From: Castellaniella defragrans_A
GTDB taxonomy: Bacteria; Pseudomonadota; Gammaproteobacteria; Burkholderiales; Burkholderiaceae_B
NCBI RefSeq assembly: GCF_040394755.1
Contig: NZ_JBEBRQ010000002.1
Length of the DNA stretch: 64,000 nt
Strand: one strand, 5' to 3'
The notes beneath the pieces were generated by a model. It was not told where the DNA came from. It worked only from the letters and a program-made list of their open reading frames with translations, and made no database searches. A program made the translations under genes and the position numbers. Shown in pieces: positions 1 to 8,306 of the stretch; the stretch's first letter is position 1, and every line of letters begins with the position of its first letter.

Positions 1-810
1 TGCCCTCGCCCAAAGCAATGATGCGATTGCCCGACGCGGTGTTGCCCTCGCCTGCGGCAATGATGCCATTGCCGGACGCGGCGTTGCCCTCGCCCAAAGC
101 AATGATGCGATTGCCCGACGCGGTGTTGCCCTCGCCTGCGGCAATGATGCTATTGCCGGACGCGGTGTTGCCGCTACCCGAAATAACAGTAATGTTGGAA
201 CCAGTAAGAGTGTTGTCGTCGCCCAACAAAACGGAGTTACTGGAGCCAGTAAGAGTATTGCTGTCGCCCTCCCCAACAATGTTGTTGGAGCCACCAAGAG
301 TATTGCTGCTACCCCAAGAAACAATGTTGTTAGAACCGCCAAGAATATTGTTGCTACCCGCTATCAAAACAGCGTTATCGGAGCCAGTAAGAATGTTGTC
401 GTTGCCCGCCGTAACAGTGTTGTTGGAGCCACCAAGAGTGTTGCCATCGCCCACCGTAATAGTGTTGTTGGAGCCACCAAGAGTATTGCTGCTACCCCAA
501 GAAACAGTGTTGTTAGAACCACCAAGAATATTGTTGCTACCCACTGCCAAAACAGCGTTATCGGAGCCAGTAAGAATGTTGTCGTTGCCCGCCGCAACAG
601 CGTTATCGGAGCCAGTAAGAATGTTGTCGTTGCCCGCCGTAACAGTGTTGTTGGAGCCACCAAGAGTGTTGCGGCTACCCAGCACAACATTGTTGCTGTA
701 GCCAGTAAGAGCGTTGTTGTCGCTCAAAAATCCAACAGTGTTGCTGTCGCCAATAAGCGTATTGTCATCACTGAGCCACTCAACAGTGTTGTTCGGACCA
801 AGAGTGGTAT
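1..810 (-). repeat. Tandem 45-bp and 42-bp repeat array inside the left adhesin
   Basis: From about 810 down to 173 the coding strand repeats roughly every 45-48 bp (core GGTGGCTCCAACAAC and variants), encoding 15-16 residue units. From 172 down to 1 it changes to 42-bp units. In the latter, alternate units are nearly identical, giving an 84-bp higher-order repeat. Repeats of this length and identity can gain or lose units in frame. Confidence 0.85.
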
Positions 811-988
811 TAGCGGCCCAGGCTATACCGCTTCCCCCAACCAGTCCCGCCCCGGCCAAAACCACGCTGACCACGGCCCGCCGCGCAAGACTGGCGCCCG
901 AGCGCTTGCCGTGCGCGCGGTCGAGTTCCGACACGACCACGAAATTTCCGGTCCGCTCATTCCATATCGTTTTGTAAACTTTGTTCAT
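1..988 (-). CDS. Trimeric autotransporter adhesin, N-terminal part (cut by window edge)
   Basis: The frame is open from an ATG at 988 to the left edge (329 codons, no stop), so only the N-terminus is seen. It begins MNKVYKTIWNERTGNFVVVS, the extended signal peptide region typical of type V autotransporters. A hydrophobic signal follows, with likely cleavage at AWA/AN (residue 58). After that come about 14 repeats of 15-16 residues of the form N-x-x-L-x-G-S-x-N-x-V, then at least four 14-residue units like GNTASGNRIIALGE, which match the YadA-type left-handed beta-roll head. Stalk and anchor must lie to the left. GGGGAG precedes the start. Composition is odd: two sampled 60-bp stretches are 43 and 53 percent GC, with many CTT, ACT and GGT codons, against about 65 percent in the neighbours. 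This suggests transfer or repeat-driven drift. The family call is firm; the ligand is unknown. Confidence 0.85.
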   Translation of the reverse strand, partial: MNKVYKTIWNERTGNFVVVSELDRAHGKRSGASLARRAVVSVVLAGAGLVGGSGIAWAANTTLGPNNTVEWLSDDNTLIGDSNTVGFLSDNNALTGYSNNVVLGSRNTLGGSNNTVTAGNDNILTGSDNAVAAGNDNILTGSDNAVLAVGSNNILGGSNNTVSWGSSNTLGGSNNTITVGDGNTLGGSNNTVTAGNDNILTGSDNAVLIAGSNNILGGSNNIVSWGSSNTLGGSNNIVGEGDSNTLTGSSNSVLLGDDNTLTGSNITVISGSGNTASGNSIIAAGEGNTASGNRIIALGEGNAASGNGIIAAGEGNTASGNRIIALGEG

Positions 989-1066
989 GAAACTCCCCTT
1001 TTTGAATCAAATAGTTACGCATTATCCCTAGCGCACGCCGTTTTCCGCTTGAAGCAAGTTAACAAT

Positions 1067-1096
1067 TTGTAATAGTAGTATATACTCTACGATAAT
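1067..1096 (+). promoter_or_regulatory. Probable promoter of the XRE regulator with palindrome in its spacer
   Basis: A -35-like TTGTAA (1067-1072) and a -10-like GATAAT (1091-1096) are separated by 18 bp, about 50 bp upstream of the regulator ATG at 1150. The spacer holds the perfect palindrome AGTATATACT (1077-1086), flanked by GTAG and CTAC. It is a reasonable operator for the dimeric HTH protein encoded downstream and could also affect the divergent adhesin gene starting at 988. No experiment supports this; it rests on sequence only. Confidence 0.45.
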
Positions 1097-1149
1097 TGTA
1101 GTGTTTATAAAGTCGTTAATCAGGCGACAAGTGGGCATCCTTCCCACGC

Positions 1150-1479
1150 ATGACGACGAAACACTCCTCTCTTTCCGAAATCCCACCGTCTCCCATCTGT
1201 GTTGCCCTGTCCAAGCGGGTCAAGCAGTGCCGTCATGCGGCTGACAAGTCGCAAGAAATGCTGGCGTTCGACGCGCATGTGGACCGGACCTACATATCGG
1301 CCATCGAGCGTGGCGTGGCAAACCCTTCTGTCGAGACGCTGGCGAACATCTGCCATGCCTTGGGCGTGACGCTGGCGGAGTTGTTCGAACCTCTGGGTGA
1401 TGTGTCCTTGGCACCGACCGGGGGGCGCCGCGCGAACGCAGCTAATCCACCACAGATCAAGCGGCAGAGGTTACGGTAG
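1150..1479 (+). CDS. XRE-family helix-turn-helix transcriptional regulator
   Basis: A 109-residue protein with one Cro/C1-type helix-turn-helix at about residues 18-75, including the recognisable DRTYISAIERGVANPSVETL segment. This pattern (recognition helix followed by S-x-E-T-L) is typical of single-domain XRE regulators. The C-terminus is short, basic and probably disordered. It is transcribed away from the left adhesin with 161 bp between the two starts, so it may control that adhesin, itself, or both. No ligand-binding domain is present. It differs from phage repressors only in lacking other phage genes nearby, so a prophage remnant is not excluded. The DNA-binding call is firm and the target is inferred. 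Confidence 0.85.
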   Translation: MTTKHSSLSEIPPSPICVALSKRVKQCRHAADKSQEMLAFDAHVDRTYISAIERGVANPSVETLANICHALGVTLAELFEPLGDVSLAPTGGRRANAANPPQIKRQRLR

Positions 1480-1733
1480 GCGCTGCTTCGATTTCTTCTT
1501 CGAGCTGACAGGCCGCGAGGTCAATCATTGACCTTGCCACGCATGTGGCGGCATCGCTTGCTCAAGAGATTCCCGGTTTGGCCGGTAGACACGCGTCGAT
1601 CCGGCGCGCGGGGATTGCGCCTTCCTTCCGGCTGGCTGATCGATCAAACGCTTTCAGGGGGGGCTTGACACCCTATTGGAATGGCCTCGCTTGACCGCGC
1701 TGTCAACAGCAAGGCCTGCGCATCAGCGCGTAC
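1480..1733. other. Non-coding spacer, no gene recognised
   Basis: These 254 bp lie between convergent genes. I see no convincing coding frame, tRNA or strong terminator. A 24-codon reverse frame starting MIDLAACQLEEEIEAA is the only small frame of note and has no support beyond being open. The stretch could hold the scar of an earlier insertion next to the adhesin, but no inverted repeats or target duplications were identified. Confidence 0.4.
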
Positions 1734-2285
1734 TCAAGGCTGCGCGGTGCGCAATCCCTTGCGGATCCACGAATCCAGCTGATGCGGGCGCAGGCTGTCG
1801 TAGTCCTCGAAAGGCTGGTGGATCCAGGGATTGGTGGGCAATTGCTCGATATAGTAGTCGGGCCGGATCTGGGCATGTCCCTTCCACCACAACACCCCGG
1901 TGCGCAGCTCGGTGATGCCCGGAAACTGCCTGAGCAGGTGGTCATGCACGCGGCTGAAGGTCAGGCCGGTGTCGACCATGTCGTCCACCAGCAGGACCCG
2001 GCCATCGAGGGTGCCGCGGGTGATCGTGATGAACTGGGCGATGTCGAGCTGGCCCTGCACGGTGCCGGAGGCCTCGCGATAGCTGCTGGTCGCCAGGATG
2101 CCCAGCGGCACATCAAAAATGCGCGACAGCACGTCGCCCACCCGCACCCCGCCGCGCGCCAGGCACAGGATCTTGTCGAAGGTCCAGCCCGACTCGTAGA
2201 CCTGGAGCGCCAGGCGCTCGACCAGGGTATGGTACTGCTCCCAACTGACCCAGAGGTCGCGGTCGGTGCTTGGCGGCAAATTCAT
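1734..2285 (-). CDS. Purine-type phosphoribosyltransferase
   Basis: A 183-residue type I phosphoribosyltransferase. The PRPP-binding loop is clear as VLLVDDMVDTG near residue 100, preceded by the LARGGVRVGD segment of the PPi loop. Such enzymes move phosphoribose from PRPP onto a purine base (salvage). The C-terminal aromatic segment (PDYYIEQLPTNPWIHQPFE) resembles the xanthine-guanine type, but substrate specificity cannot be fixed from sequence alone. It lies 24 bp downstream of purA on the same strand, so it is probably co-transcribed with it, linking AMP synthesis and purine salvage. Length is normal for the family. Confidence 0.85.
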   Translation of the reverse strand: MNLPPSTDRDLWVSWEQYHTLVERLALQVYESGWTFDKILCLARGGVRVGDVLSRIFDVPLGILATSSYREASGTVQGQLDIAQFITITRGTLDGRVLLVDDMVDTGLTFSRVHDHLLRQFPGITELRTGVLWWKGHAQIRPDYYIEQLPTNPWIHQPFEDYDSLRPHQLDSWIRKGLRTAQP

Positions 2286-2309
2286 GGAAATCCCGATGCG
2301 CGATGAAAA

Positions 2310-3605
2310 TCAGCCCTGGAACGGATGCCGCAGGACGATGGTTTCGAGGCGATCCGGGCCGGTGGATACCATGTCGATGGGCACATCGCAGATCTCGGCG
2401 ATGCGCTCGAGGTAGCGGCGGGCATTGACCGGCAGCCTGTCGTATTCCGTGATGCCCACCGTGGACTCGGACCAGCCCGCCATTTCCTCGAGCACGGGCT
2501 CGGCCTCGGCCGCGGCATGCGCGCCATAGGGCAGCACGTCGAGGAATTTACCCTTGTAGCGATAGCCCACGCCAATCTTGATGTGCTCGACCCCGTCGAG
2601 CACGTCGAGCTTGGTGATGCACAGGCCCGTCAAGCCATTGATCATGACGGAACGTTTCATGGCCGCAGCATCGAACCAGCCGCAGCGGCGGGGACGGCCC
2701 GTCACCGAACCGAATTCCTTGCCGACCGTCGCCAGCCGCAGGCCGGTGTCGTCGAGCAGCTCGGTGGGGAAAGGCCCCGAGCCGACGCGCGTGGTATAGG
2801 CCTTGGCGATCCCCAGCACGTAGTCCAGGACCTGCGGCCCCATTCCTGCGCCCGCCGAGGCGGCGCCAGCCACGCAGTTGCTGCTGGTGACGAAAGGATA
2901 GGTCCCGTGGTCGATGTCGAGCAGCGACCCCTGCGCGCCCTCGAACAGCAGGGAGTGGCCCGCGCGGCGCGCGACATGCAGGTTGCTGGACACGTCCGCA
3001 ATCATGGGTTCGAGTTCGGGCGCGAGCGCCATCACCTGATCGCGGACCTCGTTGGCCGAGAGAGCCTTGGCGCCCAGGTACTGCGTGAGCACGAAATTAT
3101 GATAGTCGAGGACCTCGGCGAGCTTTTCGTCGAAAATCGCCGGATCGTAGAGATCCTGCACGCGCAGTGCGCGGCGCGCGACCTTGTCCTCATAGGCCGG
3201 GCCGATCCCGCGCCCGGTGGTGCCGATCTTGCCCTCGCCCTTGCGGGCCTCGCGCGCCTGATCCAGCGCCACGTGGTAGGCCAGGATCAGCGGGCAGGCG
3301 GCGGAGATCTGCAGACGCGGACGCACCTCGAGACCGGCGGCCTCGAGCTCCTTGATTTCGGTCAGCAAGGCCTCGGGCGACAGCACCACGCCATTGCCGA
3401 TGTAGCAGGTCACGTGCGGGTGCATGATGCCCGAGGGAATCAGGCGAAGAATGGTCTTGCGGCCGTTGATCCAGAGGGTATGGCCGGCATTGTGCCCGCC
3501 CTGGAAACGCACGACGCCCTGGGCGGACTCGGCGAGCCAATCGACGATCTTGCCCTTGCCCTCGTCACCCCATTGGGTACCAATCACGACAATGTTCTTG
3601 CTCAT
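2310..3605 (-). CDS. purA: Adenylosuccinate synthetase
   Basis: PurA makes adenylosuccinate from IMP, aspartate and GTP, the first committed step to AMP. The 431-residue protein carries the N-terminal GTP loop TQWGDEGKGK (Asp14 is the expected catalytic base) and GGHNAGH with His42. Later come TTGRGIGPAYEDK and the SSNCVAG motif for IMP and aspartate binding. A TTG three codons upstream would add MVH. I chose the ATG at 3605 because it gives the standard start MSKNIVVIG. The gene sits between hisZ (99 bp upstream) and the phosphoribosyltransferase, in the conserved betaproteobacterial order hflC-hisZ-purA. Nothing unusual is seen. Confidence 0.97.
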   Translation of the reverse strand: MSKNIVVIGTQWGDEGKGKIVDWLAESAQGVVRFQGGHNAGHTLWINGRKTILRLIPSGIMHPHVTCYIGNGVVLSPEALLTEIKELEAAGLEVRPRLQISAACPLILAYHVALDQAREARKGEGKIGTTGRGIGPAYEDKVARRALRVQDLYDPAIFDEKLAEVLDYHNFVLTQYLGAKALSANEVRDQVMALAPELEPMIADVSSNLHVARRAGHSLLFEGAQGSLLDIDHGTYPFVTSSNCVAGAASAGAGMGPQVLDYVLGIAKAYTTRVGSGPFPTELLDDTGLRLATVGKEFGSVTGRPRRCGWFDAAAMKRSVMINGLTGLCITKLDVLDGVEHIKIGVGYRYKGKFLDVLPYGAHAAAEAEPVLEEMAGWSESTVGITEYDRLPVNARRYLERIAEICDVPIDMVSTGPDRLETIVLRHPFQG

Positions 3606-3704
3606 ATGCACCAATCAATAGGCGACGTTTTACCGCCGCGGGAAACGAAGTAGTTTAAACCATTGAGCGAGATCTTCAATCCAGGCCGAGGCCCAGGATT
3701 TCCC

Positions 3705-4865
3705 TCAAAGATCCTTGAGAACCCAGGCATTGCCCTCGAGGACGAGTTCCCTGTCCACCAGAAACTCGTCGAACGAATGCGCCTGCCCCGCCGACGCCTG
3801 GATGACGATCATGCCCTGGGCGCGCAAGGCCGCGATCGCCTCGGCAAGCGCCGCATCCCCGCGCCAGGGCGCGCGGATCGCCCGCGCGGGACAGGCCTCG
3901 GGCAGGCCCGAGGAAAGTTTGCGCAGATCGAGGCTGAAGCCAGTCGCCGGACGGGCGCGGCCGAACTTGCGGCCGATTCCATCGTAGCGCCCTCCCCTGA
4001 CCAGGGCATCGTGCCAGCCCTGAGCATAGATCGAGAACACCACGCCCGAATGATAGCCATAGCTGCCGCCCATATCGGCCAGGTCGATCGCCAAAGCATC
4101 GCCGGGCAGCGCCGCGCACAGGCCGGCAAGCTCGTCGAGGGCGGCGCGCAGCGCCGGCAGCGGCGGCAGGCATTGCTGCGCGTGCGCCACGACCTCGATG
4201 CCGCCGTACAGCGTGACCAGGGTCCGCAGGGCCTCGACGCTGTCGGGCCGCGCGCCGCATTCGGCGAGCAGCGCCTCGATCCCCGGCACATCCTTGGCGC
4301 TGAGCAGATCGTAGATCTGGTCGGCAACCTCGGCGAGCGCGGGATCGTCGGCAACCAGGGCGCGACCCACGCCGCGATGATTCAGATCCAGGCGCGCCTC
4401 GCGTACGCCCGCCCGGCGCACGCTTTCCATGGCGAGCTGTATGGATTCGATATCCGCCTCGACCCCGGCATGGCCGAAGATCTCGGCGCCGATCTGCAGC
4501 AGCTCGCGGTCCGACAGCAGCCCCGCGGGGCGTGCATGGATTACCGGCCCGCAATAGCACAGGCGCGTGATGCCCTCGCGATTGAGCAGGTGGGCGTCGA
4601 TGCGCGAAACCTGCAACGTCATGTCGGCGCGTACCCCCATGGTCAGGCCCGAGAGCTGGTCGACGAGCTTGCAGGTGCGCAACCTCAACGCCTCATCGTC
4701 GGCCTGCATCAGCGAGCCGAGGTACTCGATCATGGGCGGCGCCACGAGCTCGAAACCATAGGTGCGATACAGGTCGAGCAGGCTGCGGCGCAGCTCCTCG
4801 ATGCGGCGTGCCTCGGCGGGCAGAACGTCCGACAGATTTTCCGGCAGCAGCCAGTTCGACATCAT
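3705..4865 (-). CDS. hisZ: ATP phosphoribosyltransferase regulatory subunit
   Basis: HisZ resembles the histidyl-tRNA synthetase catalytic core but has no aminoacylation role. It combines with short-form HisG to make the first enzyme of histidine synthesis sensitive to histidine. The 386-residue protein begins MMSNWLLPENLSDVLPAEA and has the class II-like segments YRTYGFELVAPPMIEYLGSL (residues 33-52) and RGGRYDGIGRKFG (about 291-303). It lacks a tRNA anticodon-binding domain, as usual for HisZ. hisG is not in this window; hisC lies upstream in the same gene chain. Location between hflC and purA is typical of Burkholderiales. hisS at 12900-14183 is the true synthetase. Confidence 0.93.
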   Translation of the reverse strand: MMSNWLLPENLSDVLPAEARRIEELRRSLLDLYRTYGFELVAPPMIEYLGSLMQADDEALRLRTCKLVDQLSGLTMGVRADMTLQVSRIDAHLLNREGITRLCYCGPVIHARPAGLLSDRELLQIGAEIFGHAGVEADIESIQLAMESVRRAGVREARLDLNHRGVGRALVADDPALAEVADQIYDLLSAKDVPGIEALLAECGARPDSVEALRTLVTLYGGIEVVAHAQQCLPPLPALRAALDELAGLCAALPGDALAIDLADMGGSYGYHSGVVFSIYAQGWHDALVRGGRYDGIGRKFGRARPATGFSLDLRKLSSGLPEACPARAIRAPWRGDAALAEAIAALRAQGMIVIQASAGQAHSFDEFLVDRELVLEGNAWVLKDL

Positions 4866-4886
4866 GACAACGTATCCAAGCCGTTT

Positions 4887-5786
4887 TTACCGCGAACGCA
4901 CCGCATTGTCCCGGGGCCGTCCCTGGGGATCCTCCCAGAACCGGAAGAATCCGGAATCGGGACTCAGCACCAAGGTGTTGCCCTGCTCCGCAAAGGCCAG
5001 GCGGTAAGCCTCGAGGCTCTTGAAGAAGCTGAAGAAATCCTCATTGCGCCCATAGGACTGCGCGTAGATGGCCGCGGCCTTGGCATCGCCCTCGCCGCGT
5101 ATCGCCTGCGCCTGGGCGTAGGCCTTGGCGAGAATCTCCTCGCGCTTGCGATCGGCCTCGGCACGGATGCGCTCGCTGTCGGCGGCGCCGGTCGCGCGCA
5201 GGCGATTGGCCTCCTGTTTGCGCTCGGCCTCCATGCGCCGGAAGACCGACTCGGAAATCTCGGGGGCGAAATTGATGCGGCGCAGGCGCACATCCACCAC
5301 ATCCACGCCAAAGGGCGCGGCGCGATGCGCCACCGCAGACTGGATTTCCTTCATGATGGTGTCGCGGTCGCTGGAGACGACCTGCTTGACCGTGCGCACG
5401 TTGACCGCCGCGTTCAAGGCATCGCGGATCTGCGCCTGCAGGCGCTCGACCGCCGCATTGCTGTTGGCGCCAAAGGTCACGTAGTACTTGAGCGGGTCGG
5501 AAATGCGCCACTTGACGAAGGAATCGATCAGGAGGTTCTTTTTCTCGGCCGTCTGGATGCGCTCGGGATCGCGGGTTTCGATCGTCTGCAGGCGCTTGTC
5601 GAGGTAGACCACGTTCTCGAACGGCGGCGGATATTTGAAATGCAGGCCGGGCTGGGTGATGGTGTCGCGGATCTCGCCCATGGTGAACACCAGCGCGGCC
5701 TCTCGCTCGCGCACGATGAACACGCACGATGACAGCACCGCCAGCACCACGAGCAGGCCGATCAGGACAGGAAAGAAACGTTGCAT
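4887..5786 (-). CDS. hflC: HflC, SPFH-domain protease modulator
   Basis: HflC and HflK form a large inner-membrane assembly with most mass in the periplasm, surrounding the FtsH protease and tuning its activity. The 299-residue protein has an N-terminal membrane helix (about residues 5-25) followed by the SPFH/band 7 domain (EREAALVFTMGEIRDTITQP onward). A charged helical region rich in Ala, Glu and Arg (about residues 185-245, with EAERKQEANRLRATG) fits the coiled coil of the family. It begins 10 bp after hflK ends, so the two are co-translated. Its length matches the family. Confidence 0.95.
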   Translation of the reverse strand: MQRFFPVLIGLLVVLAVLSSCVFIVREREAALVFTMGEIRDTITQPGLHFKYPPPFENVVYLDKRLQTIETRDPERIQTAEKKNLLIDSFVKWRISDPLKYYVTFGANSNAAVERLQAQIRDALNAAVNVRTVKQVVSSDRDTIMKEIQSAVAHRAAPFGVDVVDVRLRRINFAPEISESVFRRMEAERKQEANRLRATGAADSERIRAEADRKREEILAKAYAQAQAIRGEGDAKAAAIYAQSYGRNEDFFSFFKSLEAYRLAFAEQGNTLVLSPDSGFFRFWEDPQGRPRDNAVRSR

Positions 5787-5796
5787 CGAAGGGCTC

Positions 5797-7137
5797 CTAT
5801 CGCGAATACGGGCTGACCATCAGCGAATCCAGGCCCGAGGGGGCCGCGGGCCGCCGTCCCGCCGGGGTGTTCGCCGATCCGTTGGCGCCGCCCTGCCCGC
5901 TGGCGCTCTGCCCGGTGACGGTCTGGGCGGCGCCGGCTGCCGCCTGCGCGGGCGCAGCGCCTGCGCCCGAACCGGAACTCGTCGACGCGCCGCGCGCGGG
6001 GGTGCCGGCAACCTGTTTCATGATCTGGTCCAGGGGCAGATACAGCATGTTGTTGCCCACATCGGCATTGATCATGACCTTGCTGCTGGCGACCATGATG
6101 TCCTGCATGGTCTGGAGGTACATGCGTTCGCGGGTGATCGACGGCGCCTTGGCGTACTCGGATTCAATGCTGTCGAAGCGCGCCGTATCGCCCTGGGCCC
6201 GCCCAATGGTCTGCGCGCTGTAGCCCTCGGCATCCTGAATCATGCGCGCGGCCTGGCCCTCGGCCTCGGGCACGACCTGGCTGGCGTAGGCATTGCCTTC
6301 GTTGATCTGGCGCTCGCGATCCTGGCCGGCCTTGACGGCGTCGTCGAAAGCCGCCTGCACCTGCTCGGGCGGCTGCACGTTCTGAATCGCCACAGTATTG
6401 ATCTCGATGCCGGTCTTGTAGCGATCGAGAATGCTCTGGGCCAGGGCAAGCACCTCGGACGCCACCTCGGTACGGCCGGAATACAGCACGAAGTCCATGT
6501 GCTTGCGGCCGACGATCTCGCGCATGGCGGTTTCCGCCGCCTGACGCACCGATTCATCGGGATGGCTGGTATTGAACAGATAGGCCGGCGCGCCGTCGGG
6601 CCGCAGGCGGTACTGGACCACGAATTGCACATCGACGATGTTTTCGTCGTTGGTGAGCATCAGCGACTCTGACAGATCCTTGTTGCGCGCCGAGCCCCGG
6701 AAGCCGACCTCGAAAGTCCGCAATTGAGAGATATTGACGACCTGGGCATCCTCGATCGGATACGGCATGCGCCATTGCAGACCGGGCGTGAGGGTGCGAT
6801 TTTCCGCGCCGAAACGGGTCACGACCGCGACCTGGCCCTCCTGGACGATCATGAAGCCGCTGGCGAGCCACAACAGCACCGCCACCAGAACCAGGCCCAG
6901 CAGGAACTTGGGCGAAGGCCCCGGCATCCGGGGCAGACCGCCGCCGCCCCCCGAGGGCGGGCCGCCGCGCCGGAAAGAGCGTTTACCCAAAAGGCCGCCC
7001 AGGCGCTTGTTGAAATCCCGCCAGACCTCGTCCAGGTCGGGCGGACCGCCCGACTGGCCGGGCTTGTTGCGCGAAGAATCCGGATCCTCTTTGTTGCCCC
7101 GGCCCCAGCCCGGATCATTCAGATTGAATAATTTCAT
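5797..7137 (-). CDS. hflK: HflK, SPFH-domain protease modulator
   Basis: Partner of HflC in the FtsH-regulating membrane complex. I place the start at the ATG at 7137 (MKLFNLNDPGWGRG), giving 446 residues. A longer frame upstream only reads through hflX in another frame. Residues 1-76 form the Gly/Pro-rich cytoplasmic tail typical of HflK. One membrane helix covers about 77-98, then comes the SPFH domain (VQEGQVAVVTRFG onward). The last 90 residues are a low-complexity Ala/Gly/Ser tail. The start lies within the last 23 bp of hflX, indicating translational coupling in the order hfq-hflX-hflK-hflC. Confidence 0.95.
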   Translation of the reverse strand: MKLFNLNDPGWGRGNKEDPDSSRNKPGQSGGPPDLDEVWRDFNKRLGGLLGKRSFRRGGPPSGGGGGLPRMPGPSPKFLLGLVLVAVLLWLASGFMIVQEGQVAVVTRFGAENRTLTPGLQWRMPYPIEDAQVVNISQLRTFEVGFRGSARNKDLSESLMLTNDENIVDVQFVVQYRLRPDGAPAYLFNTSHPDESVRQAAETAMREIVGRKHMDFVLYSGRTEVASEVLALAQSILDRYKTGIEINTVAIQNVQPPEQVQAAFDDAVKAGQDRERQINEGNAYASQVVPEAEGQAARMIQDAEGYSAQTIGRAQGDTARFDSIESEYAKAPSITRERMYLQTMQDIMVASSKVMINADVGNNMLYLPLDQIMKQVAGTPARGASTSSGSGAGAAPAQAAAGAAQTVTGQSASGQGGANGSANTPAGRRPAAPSGLDSLMVSPYSR

Positions 7138-8218
7138 TGACCGTATCGTTTCCTGTCGTTCCTGCCGACTCGGCGATTGCCTGCCGCAAACCATCCAGCC
7201 CGCTGCGCTGCAACGCACTGACGAAGACTCGCGCAATCGTACCATGTTCATCCCGCTCGACCCGGGGCTCATAGCCAGCGGCATCGATTTTGTTATAGAC
7301 CAGGATCTGCCGGATCTGGTCGGCGCCGATCTCGCGCAGCACCTTGTTGACCTCGGCCACCTGCTCGTCGCGCTGCGGGCTGGCGGCATCGATCACGTGC
7401 AGCAAAAGATCAGCATGCACGGTTTCCTCGAGAGTCGCCCGAAAAGCCGCGATCAGCGTGGTCGGCAGATCGCGGATGAATCCCACGGTGTCAGACACCA
7501 CGACCTGCCCGGCACCCTCGATCCAGGTCCGCCGCGTAGTGGTGTCCAGGGTCGCGAAAAGCTGGTCCGCCGCATAGGTGTCGGCACGCGTCAGGGCGTT
7601 GAACAATGTTGATTTACCCGCATTGGTGTAGCCCACCAGGGACACAGACAGGGTCTGCCCCCGGGCGCGCGCCCGGCGCTGGGTCAGGCGCTGGCGCTGG
7701 ACGCGCGCGAGGCGCTCGCGCAAGGCCCGCACGCGCTCGCCGATCAGGCGGCGGTCGGTCTCGAGCTGCGACTCGCCGGGTCCGCGCACCCCGATCCCGC
7801 CGCGCTGGCGTTCGAGGTGAGTCCACATCCGCGTCAATCGGGTCGATAGATGCTGGAGCTGGGCGAGCTCGACTTGCAACTTGCCCTCGTGACTCTTGGC
7901 GCGCAGGGCGAAGATATCCAGAATGAGCGCCACACGGTCGACCACCCGAACCTCGAAACGGCGCTCTAGATTGCGCTGCTGCGCCGGACTTAGGGGCTGG
8001 TCAAACAGCACAACCTCGGCCCCGGTGGCCGCGACCAGCGCCGCCGCTTCGTCGATCTTGCCCGTCCCGATGAAACCGGCGGCATCCGGACGGCTGCGCC
8101 GCACCTTGAGCACATCGAGGACCTCCGCGCCCGCACCGCGGGCAAGCATCAGGAACTCCTCGACATGCGCCGGATAGTCGGGCTCACCCAGATCGACGCT
8201 GATCACCAGAGACTTCAT
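7115..8218 (-). CDS. hflX: Ribosome-associated GTPase HflX
   Basis: HflX is a GTPase that binds 50S subunits and splits or rescues stalled ribosomes, notably under heat stress. The 367-residue protein shows the N-terminal HflX domain (GTGKIDEAAALVAATGAEVVLF), the conserved RTWTHLERQ-like linker (here RMWTHLERQRGGIGVRGPGE) and a G domain. The G domain has G1 GYTNAGKST (about residues 196-204), G3 DTVGFIRDLP and G4 NKID. It lies between hfq and hflK. A hairpin followed by five T in the hfq-hflX gap may lower its expression relative to hfq. Confidence 0.95.
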   Translation of the reverse strand: MKSLVISVDLGEPDYPAHVEEFLMLARGAGAEVLDVLKVRRSRPDAAGFIGTGKIDEAAALVAATGAEVVLFDQPLSPAQQRNLERRFEVRVVDRVALILDIFALRAKSHEGKLQVELAQLQHLSTRLTRMWTHLERQRGGIGVRGPGESQLETDRRLIGERVRALRERLARVQRQRLTQRRARARGQTLSVSLVGYTNAGKSTLFNALTRADTYAADQLFATLDTTTRRTWIEGAGQVVVSDTVGFIRDLPTTLIAAFRATLEETVHADLLLHVIDAASPQRDEQVAEVNKVLREIGADQIRQILVYNKIDAAGYEPRVERDEHGTIARVFVSALQRSGLDGLRQAIAESAGTTGNDTVNEIIQSE

Positions 8219-8240
8219 GGATATCCTGTGCTATGGCCGC

Positions 8241-8280
8241 CATAAAAACAGCGCCCGCCGGCATGGATCGCGCGGCGGGC
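8241..8280 (-). terminator. Hairpin with T tract between hfq and hflX
   Basis: On the reverse strand an 8-bp perfect stem (GCCCGCCG / CGGCGGGC, 8273-8280 with 8253-8260) has a 12-nt loop and is followed by GCTGTTTTTATG. This fits an intrinsic terminator or attenuator just after hfq. Because hflX starts only 23 bp further on, it probably permits partial readthrough. Confidence 0.6.
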
Positions 8281-8306
8281 GATGCGATTCGGTGGAAAGG
8301 AAAGGC

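Noticed and set aside
1..810. CRISPR-like repetitive pattern at the left edge
   Set aside because: Repeat spacing is 42-48 bp without unique spacers, and all units are in frame in an adhesin gene.
1480..1733. Insertion sequence remnant next to the XRE gene
   Set aside because: No transposase-like frame, terminal repeats or target duplication could be identified.
3663..5732. Very long forward-strand open frame opposite hisZ and hflC
   Set aside because: Antisense open frames are common in GC-rich DNA; the protein has no fold-like pattern while the reverse strand has clear HisZ and HflC.
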